NCBI RefSeq assembly: GCF_963677725.1
Contig: NZ_OY782507.1
Span: forward strand, 1,488,001-1,552,000
Direction of reading: 5' to 3'
Origin: an uncultured Cohaesibacter sp.
GTDB lineage: Bacteria; Pseudomonadota; Alphaproteobacteria; Rhizobiales; Cohaesibacteraceae
Length of the DNA: 64,000 nucleotides
Below the pieces are notes generated by a model, which did not search any database, was not told the origin of the DNA, and saw nothing but the letters and a program-made list of their open reading frames with translations. Both the position numbers and the translations under genes were made by a program. This document shows, one piece after another, positions 9,913 through 18,877 of this stretch (the stretch's first letter is position 1; each line of letters starts with the position of its first letter).

Positions 9913-10326
9913 GATTATTTTCCTTTCGTGATTACTGTTCCTTACACAAACAACTTCTGCGCTGGCAAAAAGTTCCCAAAAGGGGAAAATTAGATCATTT
10001 CTGGGGAACACCTGTTCACAGGAATGCATTACTATACTGAGAAATGGCGCTTAAATCTAAACCGGTGACCCAGTTTGTCTTCAAAGCGTTCCAGATTGTT
10101 TGCAAGCAGAATAAGGGCGCTTTAAATCGTGTATAGATCCTCACAGAGTTCCGGCCTCGATTTGTTTAAGCCTGATGAGACAGTTCAACTTGATGAGGGA
10201 CGTCAGGCATCTTTGAGCAGACGCAAGTCAAACACGCAATCGCACCCCAATCTCTGGAGCGTCAGTCGGCGTTTGATGCCTTGCACTTTTCAGACCTCTC
10301 CTAAAAACCAAGAGATCACAGCGTTG
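9913..10326. other. Intergenic region before the BON-MscS gene
   Basis: These 414 bases separate the divergent small-peptide and BON-MscS genes and probably hold both promoters. The open frame from 10129 runs through the right half but lacks a ribosome binding site and family resemblance before the signal peptide at 10327. No other feature was recognised. Confidence 0.5.
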
Positions 10327-11745
10327 ATGGCGGCAAAGAGCATGGCACAGATTTTATATCGACTTCTATATCGACAGCTCACAGCCTTTGTCGGGGTGAT
10401 TGGTCTTTTTGTCTTTTTATCCGTTGGTTTTGCGATATCCGCGCATGCGCAAGCGGAAAACAAGACTGCAAGCGAGCCTGCGACCATCATAGAAACGGAC
10501 CGCGAGTTTGACGCAGATCGCTCGATCACCAAGCGCCTTCAAGCGATCTACCGTGAAATCGATGCTCTTAGCGGCGTCAGGGTGCGGGTCAGCGAAGGGG
10601 TCGTCAGTCTGAGTGGATCCGTTGCAAATGAGGGCGTCGCAGAAAGAGCAATCGAACTTGCAACGCGCCTTGAGGGTGCGGTCGCCGTTGAAGACAGGAT
10701 CGATCGCACGTTAAGCGTTGAGGACAATCTAAATCCTTTTCTGGAGAAAACAGAGAATACAGTCGACGCGTTTCTTCGGGCCTGGCCCCTTTATGCGATT
10801 GCGGCACTTGCCTTCATTGGCGTTTCGCTGATCGCTCATTTGATCGCGTCGGCGCGCGGGGTCTGGCGATTTTTCGCTCCAAACCCCTTTATCGGCGATC
10901 TGATTTCGCAGTCCATTCGGTTTGTGGGGATCCTCGCCGGGCTACTTCTGGCGCTCAGCATCTTGGATGCCATGGCCCTGTTCGGCGCGGCAGCCGGTAG
11001 CGCCGGTTTGATCGGACTTGCCGTGGGGTTTGCGGTCAAGGATACAATCGAAAATTATGTCGCAAGTATCATGCTCAGTGTTCGCCAACCCTTCCGCGCC
11101 GATGACCATGTTGTCATCAATGACATGGAAGGCATCGTGGTGAGGCTGACGTCTCGCGCCACCATCCTCATGACACTTGACGGGAACCACTTGAGGATAC
11201 CCAATTCCGAAGTCTTCAAGGGGATCATCCTGAACTATACCCGAAACCCCCAGCGCCGCATGACCTTCAATCTTGGCGTCGATGCCGATGACAATCCAAT
11301 TGAAGCGATCTCGGCAGGGCTCGATACCATGAACGATCTGGGCTTTTTGCTGGATGATCCAAAACCGATTGCCTTTATCGAGGAGGTTGGTGACTCCAAC
11401 ATCGTTATCACATTTGCAGCCTGGATCGACCAGACACAAACCGATTTTCTCAAAGCAAGAAGCGCGGCAATCAACGCGGTGAAAACGGTTTTGGAGGATC
11501 AAGGCTTCACGCTGCCCGAGCCGATCTACCGGTTGAGGCTGGAAGGTGGCGCTGGCAATCCACTTCCTGCACAAACGGTCAAAGAGGTTCCTGCCGCCCA
11601 ACCCAAAGCGCCGCGGCCACCAAGGCCGATCGATTCCGACCAAATTGATGTCTCACAGGACGATGATGTCCGACGTCAGGTGGCTGAAGAGCGGGCCAAA
11701 GGAGATCAGGAAGACTTGCTCAGCGATGTCCGGCCAATCGAATAA
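10327..11745 (+). CDS. MscS-family channel with N-terminal BON domain
   Basis: This protein has about 472 residues from the chosen start MAAKSMAQIL. A signal peptide or first membrane segment ends near SAHAQA (residue 43). A BON domain follows (about 65-130; VRVRVSEGVVSLSGSVANEGVAERA), then membrane segments near 150-172 and 195-215. The MscS pore helix (AAAGSAGLIGLAVGFAVKDTIENYVASI) and the beta domain with IVVRLTSRATILMTLDGNHLRIPNSEVF come next. The C-terminal tail is rich in Pro, Asp and Glu. BON domains bind membranes or other envelope parts, so this may be an envelope-stress-linked channel. An upstream in-frame ATG at 10129 is less likely. It is monocistronic and convergent with the LacI gene. 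Confidence 0.9.
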   Translation: MAAKSMAQILYRLLYRQLTAFVGVIGLFVFLSVGFAISAHAQAENKTASEPATIIETDREFDADRSITKRLQAIYREIDALSGVRVRVSEGVVSLSGSVANEGVAERAIELATRLEGAVAVEDRIDRTLSVEDNLNPFLEKTENTVDAFLRAWPLYAIAALAFIGVSLIAHLIASARGVWRFFAPNPFIGDLISQSIRFVGILAGLLLALSILDAMALFGAAAGSAGLIGLAVGFAVKDTIENYVASIMLSVRQPFRADDHVVINDMEGIVVRLTSRATILMTLDGNHLRIPNSEVFKGIILNYTRNPQRRMTFNLGVDADDNPIEAISAGLDTMNDLGFLLDDPKPIAFIEEVGDSNIVITFAAWIDQTQTDFLKARSAAINAVKTVLEDQGFTLPEPIYRLRLEGGAGNPLPAQTVKEVPAAQPKAPRPPRPIDSDQIDVSQDDDVRRQVAEERAKGDQEDLLSDVRPIE

Positions 11746-11852
11746 CGCCATTCAACCGGCCCGCAGAGACGCAAAAGGCCCCACAATTGGCAAAGACGGA
11801 CGGCGCTGTGCATTCGCTTTCGGTGATTTTAGGCGGCTTCAAACCTGTTTTT

Positions 11853-11888
11853 CTTCAAACTTGTCTCTGTTGTGGGACAAGTTTGAAG
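11853..11888. terminator. Hairpin between convergent BON-MscS and LacI genes
   Basis: A perfect 13-bp inverted repeat (11853-11865 against 11876-11888) with a 10-nt loop sits in the 187-base convergent gap. T-rich sequence lies on its left side. It likely acts as a shared transcription end or mRNA 3' cap. Confidence 0.6.
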
Positions 11889-11932
11889 ACGAGTTGAGCA
11901 AGGATTGGTATCACACCTGCTTGATCGATGCC

Positions 11933-12952
11933 CTATGTCGTATCGCCGATGATGATCTTCTGTTTGAAGGAGACGGTGTGCGCCATCTCGCCTTCTTTTG
12001 CTTCTGAGACGATATAGTTTGCAGCGGCGCTCCCCATCTCATAGCGCGGTGTTTCGGTTGTCGTCACCCGTTGAGGTAAGGCCTCAAGAAACGACAGTCC
12101 GTTGAAGCCTGCTAGGGCAATATCATCAGGAATCGAAATCGAATGGCCCATGCAATACATCAGGACACCGGCGGCAATATCATCGTTGGAGCAGTAGATG
12201 GCGTCGAGGCGATGGGGCGCTCCAAGCATCTCCTCGGCCAGTTGAGAGCCAAGTTTGATCGAAGATCCTTCGTCGGCGATGCGCTTGTCGACGATCTGCC
12301 CGCCAGCACCTTGCACATAATTGGCAAAGGCCTGAAAGCGTTTGTTGGCGCGCAGGTCTCGCCCTCCCTGACTCGCCAGATAGCCAAACCGTCGGTAACC
12401 GCGTTCGATAAAGTGGCGGGCCATCTCTTCACCGGCATTATAATGAGAAATTCCAAAGCAGGCTGAAATCGGTTCGCCATCTGTGTCCATCACTTCAGCG
12501 ACCCGCACGCCGGTCTGCTTGATGATCTGGCGAACGGCTGGGGAATGCTCCAGACCCATCAGGATCAGGCCTCGAGGACGCCAGGACAGCAGGTCGTAGA
12601 CGATCTTTTCCTCGATATCGGTGGAATATTCCGAAACGCCAAAGACCGGGCGAATGCCTTCCTGACCCAAACGGTCATTGATGCCAGTAAAGATCTCGGT
12701 GAAGACACGGTTCTGGAGATGTGGAACGATAACCCCGACAAGTGGATTGCCGTATCCGTCCATTCCGCTCTTGAAGCGATTATGGACATAGCCGATTTCC
12801 AGCGCGGCTTGCCGAACTCTCTGTTGCACATCTTCAGAGATATAGTCCGCTCCCCGCATCACACGCGACACAGTCATCTGGCTGACACCAGCCAGCTTTG
12901 CCACATCGCTCATGGTCGGCATCGTGTTGTGTTTCTTGTCTTTTGCGGTCAT
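11933..12952 (-). CDS. LacI-family transcriptional repressor
   Basis: This 339-residue regulator has an N-terminal LacI helix-turn-helix and hinge (residues 14-60; MSDVAKLAGVSQMTVSRVMRG). A periplasmic-binding-protein-like effector domain follows (VGVIVPHLQNRVFTEIFTGI, DAIYCSNDDIAAGVLMYC, IALAGFNGLSF). The family represses sugar or sugar-acid operons and is released by the substrate or a metabolite. It diverges from the ABC importer/threonate operon, and two strong palindromes lie between the two starts. That makes this operon the likely target, with autoregulation possible. GGAAAG precedes the ATG. Confidence 0.94.
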   Translation of the reverse strand: MTAKDKKHNTMPTMSDVAKLAGVSQMTVSRVMRGADYISEDVQQRVRQAALEIGYVHNRFKSGMDGYGNPLVGVIVPHLQNRVFTEIFTGINDRLGQEGIRPVFGVSEYSTDIEEKIVYDLLSWRPRGLILMGLEHSPAVRQIIKQTGVRVAEVMDTDGEPISACFGISHYNAGEEMARHFIERGYRRFGYLASQGGRDLRANKRFQAFANYVQGAGGQIVDKRIADEGSSIKLGSQLAEEMLGAPHRLDAIYCSNDDIAAGVLMYCMGHSISIPDDIALAGFNGLSFLEALPQRVTTTETPRYEMGSAAANYIVSEAKEGEMAHTVSFKQKIIIGDTT

Positions 12953-13020
12953 GGGTCACTTTCCGAATCCGGGAGCATGTTATCGAGTTTTTTATCTAAT
13001 ACTAGTGTATGATTGACGTC

Positions 13021-13034
13021 TGTTTACGTAAACA
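13021..13034. promoter_or_regulatory. LacI-type operator 1
   Basis: TGTTTACGTAAACA is a perfect 14-bp palindrome with a central CG, a typical LacI/GalR-family operator form. It lies 69 bases upstream of the repressor start and 113 bases upstream of the importer operon. Confidence 0.8.
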
Positions 13035-13050
13035 CATACCATCTGCCTAG

Positions 13051-13075
13051 ATATGTTTATGTAAACATATTTACA
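13051..13075. promoter_or_regulatory. LacI-type operator 2 with overlapping third half-site
   Basis: ATATGTTTATGTAAACATAT (13051-13070) is palindromic except for its central two bases. It overlaps a second imperfect palindrome, TGTAAACATATTTACA (13060-13075). The centre lies 33 bp from operator 1, about three helical turns, so both sites face the same side of the DNA. Confidence 0.75.
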
Positions 13076-13146
13076 CGCGACACGGGCATTGCATGTCTGT
13101 CGAAGTGTATCGGCCCGGGAGGATATGGGCTTAAACGGAGGAAAAT

Positions 13147-14226
13147 ATGCAGAAATTGTTGATGGTTGCTGCCGCAACCATATTTGGGATCAGTGTAGCT
13201 CACGCCGACACCTATCGTCCGGAATGCTTCGCACCGGCACCGGGGACCTCATCCATCTCCTATCCCGCTAAGGATGGTCCCTATAAGCTTGCTTTCGTGA
13301 ATGGATTTGCAGGCAACGACTGGCGGATTCAGGCAATCCAGTCGATCAAGGCATGGGCAGCACGCCCGGAAAATGCCAAGAATATCGAAGAATTCACCGT
13401 GGTATCTGTCGGTAATGACAGCGCGGCGCAGATTGCTGCTATCGACAATTATATCGCTGCTGGCTATGACGCGATTGCCTTCATTGCGGTCAACCCGACC
13501 GCGTTCGAGCCGGTCATTCGCCGTGCGAAACGGGCGGGAACAGTTCTTATTCCAGTCGATAACGTTCTAGATACCGATCAGATCGTGCAGGTCAATGAAA
13601 GCCAGATGGACCTTGGCGCTCTCAAAGCAAAGACCGTTATGGAAGCGTCCGAGGGCAAAGCCAAGAAGATCCTGATGGTCGATGGCCTGCCGGGCAATGC
13701 CACGGACCGCGATCGCCGCAAAGGCATGATGAGTGTTCTCGACCAGTATGAAGGTCTTGAAATCGTGCGCGTGACAGGCAACTGGGACACAGGAACGAGC
13801 CAGAAGGTCGTCGCCGATGCTCTGGCCACCCACGGACAGTTCGACGCGGTGCTTTCTCAGCTTGGTGGAGCAGGCACGATCCGTGCCATGCAGGCCGTCA
13901 ACCATCCAATCGTGCCGATGGGCATGGGGGCCGAGAATGGCACCCGGATGCTGATGAAAGATCTCGGCATTCCCGGTGTCTCTGCTGCTCAAGCGCCAGC
14001 CATGGCTGCCGTTGCTCTGGAAGCTGCCGTTGCGCTTCTGCAGGGGCATGAGCTGCCGCAGACCCTTGCTTTGCCCATTCCGCACGTCTTTGCAAAGGAT
14101 CTGAAAGACGGCGTAAATGTATTCCCCGATCTCCCGCAGTCCTTCAATACCGGTACCGGATATAGCGAGTGCTTCAAGCCCTTCACACCTGAAGAGCTTC
14201 TTGGACAAGATCCGAACGACTCCTGA
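13147..14226 (+). CDS. Sugar-type ABC transporter periplasmic binding protein
   Basis: This 359-residue protein has a short signal peptide (MQKLLMVAAATIFGISVAHA) and the RbsB/periplasmic-binding-protein-1 fold. Visible parts are LAFVNGFAGNDWRIQAIQ, NDSAAQIAAIDNYIAAGYDAI, ILMVDGLPGNATDRDRR and a C-terminal FDAVLSQLGGAG. It is longer than RbsB and has a Cys-containing N-terminal stretch before the fold. It delivers ligand to the ATPase and two permeases downstream. Given the catabolic genes, the ligand is probably a four-carbon sugar acid or its lactone. GGAGGAAAAT precedes the ATG, and a hairpin follows the gene. Confidence 0.92.
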   Translation: MQKLLMVAAATIFGISVAHADTYRPECFAPAPGTSSISYPAKDGPYKLAFVNGFAGNDWRIQAIQSIKAWAARPENAKNIEEFTVVSVGNDSAAQIAAIDNYIAAGYDAIAFIAVNPTAFEPVIRRAKRAGTVLIPVDNVLDTDQIVQVNESQMDLGALKAKTVMEASEGKAKKILMVDGLPGNATDRDRRKGMMSVLDQYEGLEIVRVTGNWDTGTSQKVVADALATHGQFDAVLSQLGGAGTIRAMQAVNHPIVPMGMGAENGTRMLMKDLGIPGVSAAQAPAMAAVALEAAVALLQGHELPQTLALPIPHVFAKDLKDGVNVFPDLPQSFNTGTGYSECFKPFTPEELLGQDPNDS

Positions 14227-14241
14227 TCCTGATACTGTCAT

Positions 14242-14272
14242 TTCCGGCGGCGTGCCCGTGGCGTCGCCGGAA
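14242..14272 (+). promoter_or_regulatory. Hairpin between binding protein and ATPase genes
   Basis: An 11-bp stem with one G-T pair (14242-14252 against 14262-14272) and a 9-nt loop starts 15 bases past the binding-protein stop. It ends about 20 bases before the next start. It probably sets the ratio of binding protein to ATPase. Confidence 0.6.
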
Positions 14273-14292
14273 TTCATTGAAGAAGAAAAACA

Positions 14293-15810
14293 ATGACCAT
14301 CTCTGATATACCCGCATTTCGCATGCAGGGCATCACCAAGCGCTTCGGGTCGACGACCGCTTTGGATGATGTGGATTTCGCCTGCAATCACTCGGAAATT
14401 CACGCAATTCTCGGCGAGAATGGAGCTGGAAAATCCACTCTTATCAAGCTGATCTCCGGAGTCCTGCAGCCAACATCAGGGCAGATGTTTCTGGAAGGTA
14501 AGCCAATCGAATTGCCTTCGCCCCGTGCAGCGCTGGACCATGGTCTGGTCTGCATGTTCCAGGAGCTTTCGCTGGTTCCTGATCTGACCGTACGTGAGAA
14601 TCTGCTGCTCGGTGATCCCGGGTCTGGCATCGGCTTTCTGAAAAGCGATTCCCTTGATGTGGCCGTTGACGTTCTCAACCATATCGATGGCGCTTCCATC
14701 CGCATGGCGAGCCGTGTGAGTGATCTGTCCCTTGCGGCAAGACAGCAGGTTGAAATTGCCAAGGCGATGATGCGCAAACCCCGTGTTCTGATGCTGGATG
14801 AAGCGACCTCGGCGCTCAATGCGTCAGTGGTCGAGAAGGTGTTCGATCTGGTCCGGGCCTCGCGCGATAGCGGAACCTCCATTCTTTTCATCTCGCATCG
14901 CTTTCATGAAATCGAAGCCCTCGCTGATCGGATTTCCGTTTTTCGCAATGGTCGCCGGGTCGAGACCTTTGAAAATCGGTCGCGCGATTATGCCGACATT
15001 GTCAACTTGATGGTTGGCCAAAGGATCGAGGATCTGTTCCCACCCAAGCCGAAGATCCGCCCCGAGGCAGCAGAGCTCATCCGCGTTGATGGCTTTGGCT
15101 TTGAAGATCAGGTCAAGGATGTGTCGCTGACGCTGAAAGAGGGCCAGATCACCGGTCTTGGCGGCCTTGACGGACAGGGACAGCGCACTTTTCTGCAGGG
15201 CCTTTTCGGGCTGCTCAGCAAATTCGAGGGCAATGTCAGCCTCGAAGGCAATGCCTTGAAGGCTCAGACCCCGAAGAGCGCCAAGCAAGCTGAAATCGGT
15301 CTTGCCTATATTCCGGAAGACCGCAAGACCGAAGGGCTCATTCAGGAGCAGAGCATTGCGGAAAATCTGGAGCTGGCGGCGATTGGCCGCAAGGACATCA
15401 AGGCGGATGATCCCGCACTCTACAAAGATTTCCTCGACGCACTCGAATTAAAGCATGGAGGGCTTGAATTGCCCGTATCCTCCTTGTCTGGTGGCAACCA
15501 GCAGAAGGTGGTGCTTGCCAAGTGGCTGGCGGTCGGACCGCGCTGTCTGTTGCTGGACGATCCGACGCGCGGCATCGATGTCAAAACCAAAACCCAGATT
15601 TACAAATTGCTTCGTCATCTGGCCGATCAGGGCAAGTCCATCGTGCTTTTGAGCACCGACTATGAGGAACTCGTCCAGCTGTGTGATGAAGCGCATATCT
15701 TCTATGGCGGGCGCATTGTCGAGACACTGATCGGCGACAGGATCACCGCTCAAAATATCATCGCCGCTTCCCTCAATCTGGGTGCGGCAGCGGAGGGTGC
15801 GCATGTTTGA
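14293..15810 (+). CDS. Sugar ABC transporter ATPase, duplicated RbsA/MglA type
   Basis: These 505 residues contain two fused nucleotide-binding domains, as in RbsA, MglA and XylG. The first has Walker A GENGAGKST, signature LSLAARQQVEIAKAM and Walker B VLMLDEATSAL. The second has a degenerate Walker A (GLDGQGQRTF, no GKS/T), a canonical signature LSGGNQQKVVLAKWL and a Walker B ending in LLLDDPTRGIDV, so Asp replaces the usual Glu. That asymmetry is partly a family trait, and the Asp is notable. It energises the two permeases that follow and overlaps the first of them by 8 bases. Confidence 0.95.
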   Translation: MTISDIPAFRMQGITKRFGSTTALDDVDFACNHSEIHAILGENGAGKSTLIKLISGVLQPTSGQMFLEGKPIELPSPRAALDHGLVCMFQELSLVPDLTVRENLLLGDPGSGIGFLKSDSLDVAVDVLNHIDGASIRMASRVSDLSLAARQQVEIAKAMMRKPRVLMLDEATSALNASVVEKVFDLVRASRDSGTSILFISHRFHEIEALADRISVFRNGRRVETFENRSRDYADIVNLMVGQRIEDLFPPKPKIRPEAAELIRVDGFGFEDQVKDVSLTLKEGQITGLGGLDGQGQRTFLQGLFGLLSKFEGNVSLEGNALKAQTPKSAKQAEIGLAYIPEDRKTEGLIQEQSIAENLELAAIGRKDIKADDPALYKDFLDALELKHGGLELPVSSLSGGNQQKVVLAKWLAVGPRCLLLDDPTRGIDVKTKTQIYKLLRHLADQGKSIVLLSTDYEELVQLCDEAHIFYGGRIVETLIGDRITAQNIIAASLNLGAAAEGAHV

Positions 15811-16768
15811 GTATTTCCGTTCCAACAGGCGCGAGACCTTTGCCGGGATCGTGCTGCTGATCTTGCTGGTGGTCTATATCGGCACCCATCCACGGGGACT
15901 CTCGACCTATGTGATGACGATTTGGGCCAATCAATGTCTCATTCTCGCTCTGGCTGCCGCGGCGCAATTCTTCGCAGTTGTCGTCAGAGGCATTGACCTC
16001 TCGGTTGGTGCAATGATGGCTCTGACAAACACGCTGGCATCCTATGTCCTTGCAGGCTCGGGCTTGGAGATCATGGGCGGCATTCTGCTCGTGATGCTCG
16101 CCGGCTTGCTCTGTGGTCTGGTCAACGGGTTGCTGGTCGTCTATGGCCGCATTCAACCCATTGTGGTTACGCTGGCCACTTCGTCAGTCTTCATCGGGCT
16201 TGCTTTGTTGCTGCGTCCGACACCGGGTGGGGTGATCGATTACGATTTGGCCGACGCGATGACCCTTGATATCTTTGGCATCCCAACGTCACTCATCATT
16301 GTTGCTGTGCTTGTGGGCGGGTTCTGGATTCCGTTTCGCCGCACTGGCCTTGGGCTCGGCATCTATGCGGTGGGCTCCTCTGAGCTGGCAGCGTTCCAGT
16401 CGGGCATTCGGGTGGACCTGATCCGTCTTGCAGCTTTCTCGCTGGCCGGGTTCTTTGCCGGTCTCGCGGGGCTTTATTACAGCTTTGTGACGACCAGCGG
16501 CGACGCGGGCATTGCCGCCAATTTCACCCTCAATTCAATCGCAGCGGCCGTACTTGGCGGTGTGTTGCTCAGGGGTGGCGTCGGGTCGCTGATCGGGGCG
16601 ATGGCCGGAGCTTTCATCCTGCGGACCATTTCCGCGCTGATGTTCTTCTCGGGCATTCCCACTCTCGCACAGCCGCTATTTGAAGGTATGATCCTTGCTG
16701 GCGCCATCGCCATCGGTGCAGCCGATGTGCTGCGCATGCGCAACCGTCTGGAGAAGTTTGGAAGATGA
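15803..16768 (+). CDS. Sugar ABC transporter permease 1 (RbsC type)
   Basis: This 321-residue inner-membrane permease of the BPD_transp_2 family has about 8-10 hydrophobic segments. The hallmark region is VVRGIDLSVGAMMALTNTLASY, followed by GLVNGLLVVYGRIQPIVVTLA. ATG at 15803 is used because CGGAGG lies 7 bases upstream; an upstream GTG at 15782 is less likely. It overlaps the ATPase gene and the next permease gene (ATGA), so all three are translationally coupled. It probably forms a heterodimer with the next permease. Confidence 0.94.
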   Translation: MFEYFRSNRRETFAGIVLLILLVVYIGTHPRGLSTYVMTIWANQCLILALAAAAQFFAVVVRGIDLSVGAMMALTNTLASYVLAGSGLEIMGGILLVMLAGLLCGLVNGLLVVYGRIQPIVVTLATSSVFIGLALLLRPTPGGVIDYDLADAMTLDIFGIPTSLIIVAVLVGGFWIPFRRTGLGLGIYAVGSSELAAFQSGIRVDLIRLAAFSLAGFFAGLAGLYYSFVTTSGDAGIAANFTLNSIAAAVLGGVLLRGGVGSLIGAMAGAFILRTISALMFFSGIPTLAQPLFEGMILAGAIAIGAADVLRMRNRLEKFGR

Positions 16769-17727
16769 GCCAGGCAATCAAATATGTTCAACGGGTCAAT
16801 CTTGACAGTCTTTTGCCCTATCTGGGGGCCATTGCTCTGGTGCTGCTGGCAAGTTTCGCCTATCCCAAGGTCCTTTCAGCGGACTATCTTCTGCAACAAT
16901 TGCAGATCGCTGCATTTCTCGGCGTTCTGGCGACCGGGGCGACAATCGTGATCCTGCTTGGTCACATTGATCTGTCGGTGCCCTGGATCCTCAGCGGTGC
17001 GGCCATCCTGTCAACGGCTCTGGTGGGGTCGGGCAATCCGGTCCTTGCTGGCATTGCCATTCCGGCGGCATTGGCATTCGGCGTCATCTTCGGAATTATC
17101 AACGGCTTCGGCGTTGCCATTCTGCGTATCCCGTCAATGGTCTGGACCCTTGCGGTCAATTCCATGCTGCTCGGTCTGGCGGTCCTCAATACCGGTGGCT
17201 TCAATCCCAAGGGGGAATCGAGCGCTCTGATGTCCTTTATGGCAACAGGACGCGTTCTGGGGATCCCGGCAAGCTTGCTGGTTTGGCTCGCGCTTTGCCT
17301 GCTGATTACGCTGTTGATGTCCCGGTCGGCTTTCGGGCGTTATTTGCGGTCCATCGGTTTCAATGAGAAGGCAACCTTTCTGTCAGGTGTCTCCACGCCA
17401 TCGGTTGTTTTTGCTGCCTTTGCCATTGCTGGCACCTGTTCGGCGCTCGGTGGCGTTTTGCTCGCCGGTTATGCCGATCAGGCCTATCAGTCCATGGGTG
17501 ACCCCTATCTGTTACCAACCATTGCGGCCGTCGTCATCGGTGGCACATCGATATTGGGTGGTCGAGGCGGCCTGTTCGGCACCATAGGCGGGGCGATCTT
17601 CATCACTTTGCTGACTTCGATCCTCTCGGTCATGCAGATCAGCGAAGCCTGGAGAAGCATTATTTTCGGCGTGATCATCATCCTCATGCTGCTGTTTCAA
17701 ACCCTGAGAAAAGGAGCGGTGAAATGA
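16765..17727 (+). CDS. Sugar ABC transporter permease 2 (RbsC type)
   Basis: This 320-residue second permease is a paralogue of the preceding gene. It has the same conserved core in changed form (ILLGHIDLSVPWILSGAAIL, then FGIINGFGVAILRIPSMVWTLA), and its Gly-rich end includes VVIGGTSILGGRGGLFGTIGG. Two different permease subunits are common in this importer family. The gene overlaps its neighbours by 4 bases on each side. Confidence 0.94.
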   Translation: MSQAIKYVQRVNLDSLLPYLGAIALVLLASFAYPKVLSADYLLQQLQIAAFLGVLATGATIVILLGHIDLSVPWILSGAAILSTALVGSGNPVLAGIAIPAALAFGVIFGIINGFGVAILRIPSMVWTLAVNSMLLGLAVLNTGGFNPKGESSALMSFMATGRVLGIPASLLVWLALCLLITLLMSRSAFGRYLRSIGFNEKATFLSGVSTPSVVFAAFAIAGTCSALGGVLLAGYADQAYQSMGDPYLLPTIAAVVIGGTSILGGRGGLFGTIGGAIFITLLTSILSVMQISEAWRSIIFGVIIILMLLFQTLRKGAVK

Positions 17728-18677
17728 CGAGCGCACCTTGCTATCTCACTATCGATCCACGTTTTGAAAGCTTCATCGACACAACCCGCGCGCCGGAAGT
17801 GATCGCCAAAGGCGTGACCTGGGCCGAAGGGCCGGTCTGGATGGATGGTGCCTTGTTCTTTAGCGATGTGCCGGGGAAACATCTTTGGCGCTGGACCGAA
17901 AAAGCCGGGCAGGAAATCGCCTTGCCAAACAGCGAGTTTGCCAATGGCAATACGCTGGATCTGGACGGCCGCATGGTGTCTTGCGAACATGGAGGGCGGC
18001 GGGTTCTGCGCAGGCTTGATCCGTTTGATTTCGACGCAGTTGAAGTCATTGCGGATTCCTTTGAAGGCAAGCGCCTCAATTCTCCCAATGACGTGGTCGT
18101 CCGTTCCGATGGTTCGGTCTGGTTTACCGATCCGCCCTACGGCATCAACTGCGATGTCGAAGGCTATGCTGCGGACAGTGAAATCGGGGGCTGTTATGTC
18201 TTTTGCGCAAGTCCTGATGGAACACTGACAGCGGTGGCGACCGACTTCGACAAGCCCAACGGGCTCGCCTTCTCGCCTGATGAGACAAAGCTTTATGTTG
18301 CCGATTCCGGTGCAATCCTCGGGGCAAGCTTTCCGGGAATCCAATATGACCTTCCCCATCACATCCGCGTTTTCGATGTGGAGGGAACCAAGCTGACAAA
18401 TGGCAAGGTCTTTGCTGTGGTTGCTCCGGGCGTCCCTGACGGCTTCCGGCTCGATCATGAGGGCTATGTCTGGAGTTCTGCGTTGGATGGCATTCACTGC
18501 TATTCCCCTGAAGGTGCCCTGATCGGCAAGATCCTGCTGCCGTCACAAACATCCAACATGTGTTTTGGCGGCGAGGATGGCAGGACCATGTTCATCACCT
18601 CTTCTGACAAGGTCTACAAGGTCTTCTCGACAAGAACTGACGCGGCAAGCGTTGCCCGAGCCAGATCCTTGCCCTGA
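17724..18677 (+). CDS. SMP-30/gluconolactonase-family lactonase
   Basis: This 317-residue six-bladed beta-propeller lactonase opens sugar-acid lactones to the free acid using a divalent metal. Typical parts are VTWAEGPVW (metal Glu), FANGNTLDLDGRMVSCEHGGRRV, LNSPNDVVVRSDGSVWFTDPPYGI (metal Asn), KPNGLAFSPDETKLYVADSG and the late VPDGFRLDHEGYVWSS. No signal peptide is visible, so it acts in the cytoplasm. It is joined to the permease gene by an ATGA overlap. In this operon it likely hydrolyses a threono- or erythrono-lactone brought in by the ABC importer. Confidence 0.9.
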   Translation: MTSAPCYLTIDPRFESFIDTTRAPEVIAKGVTWAEGPVWMDGALFFSDVPGKHLWRWTEKAGQEIALPNSEFANGNTLDLDGRMVSCEHGGRRVLRRLDPFDFDAVEVIADSFEGKRLNSPNDVVVRSDGSVWFTDPPYGINCDVEGYAADSEIGGCYVFCASPDGTLTAVATDFDKPNGLAFSPDETKLYVADSGAILGASFPGIQYDLPHHIRVFDVEGTKLTNGKVFAVVAPGVPDGFRLDHEGYVWSSALDGIHCYSPEGALIGKILLPSQTSNMCFGGEDGRTMFITSSDKVYKVFSTRTDAASVARARSLP

Positions 18678-18877
18678 AAATTGTGCCTGAATTTTGCGGT
18701 CTGCGAACAGCAGGCGACCGATACCAGTCTGTGGCACCTCCAGACAGTTTTCCGAAAAGTTTCGAGCTGGCGTGCCCTTCCCATTTGGCAGCTCGTCCCC
18801 CGGTGATCATGGGCACATGCGGGTCTTGACACGCTGCCTTATGATCGCTCAGAAGCAAAGAAATTGGAGTGAATCCG

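Noticed and set aside
18826-18831. TTGACA as a -35 box for an internal ltnD promoter
   Set aside because: No acceptable -10 box lies 16-18 bases downstream.
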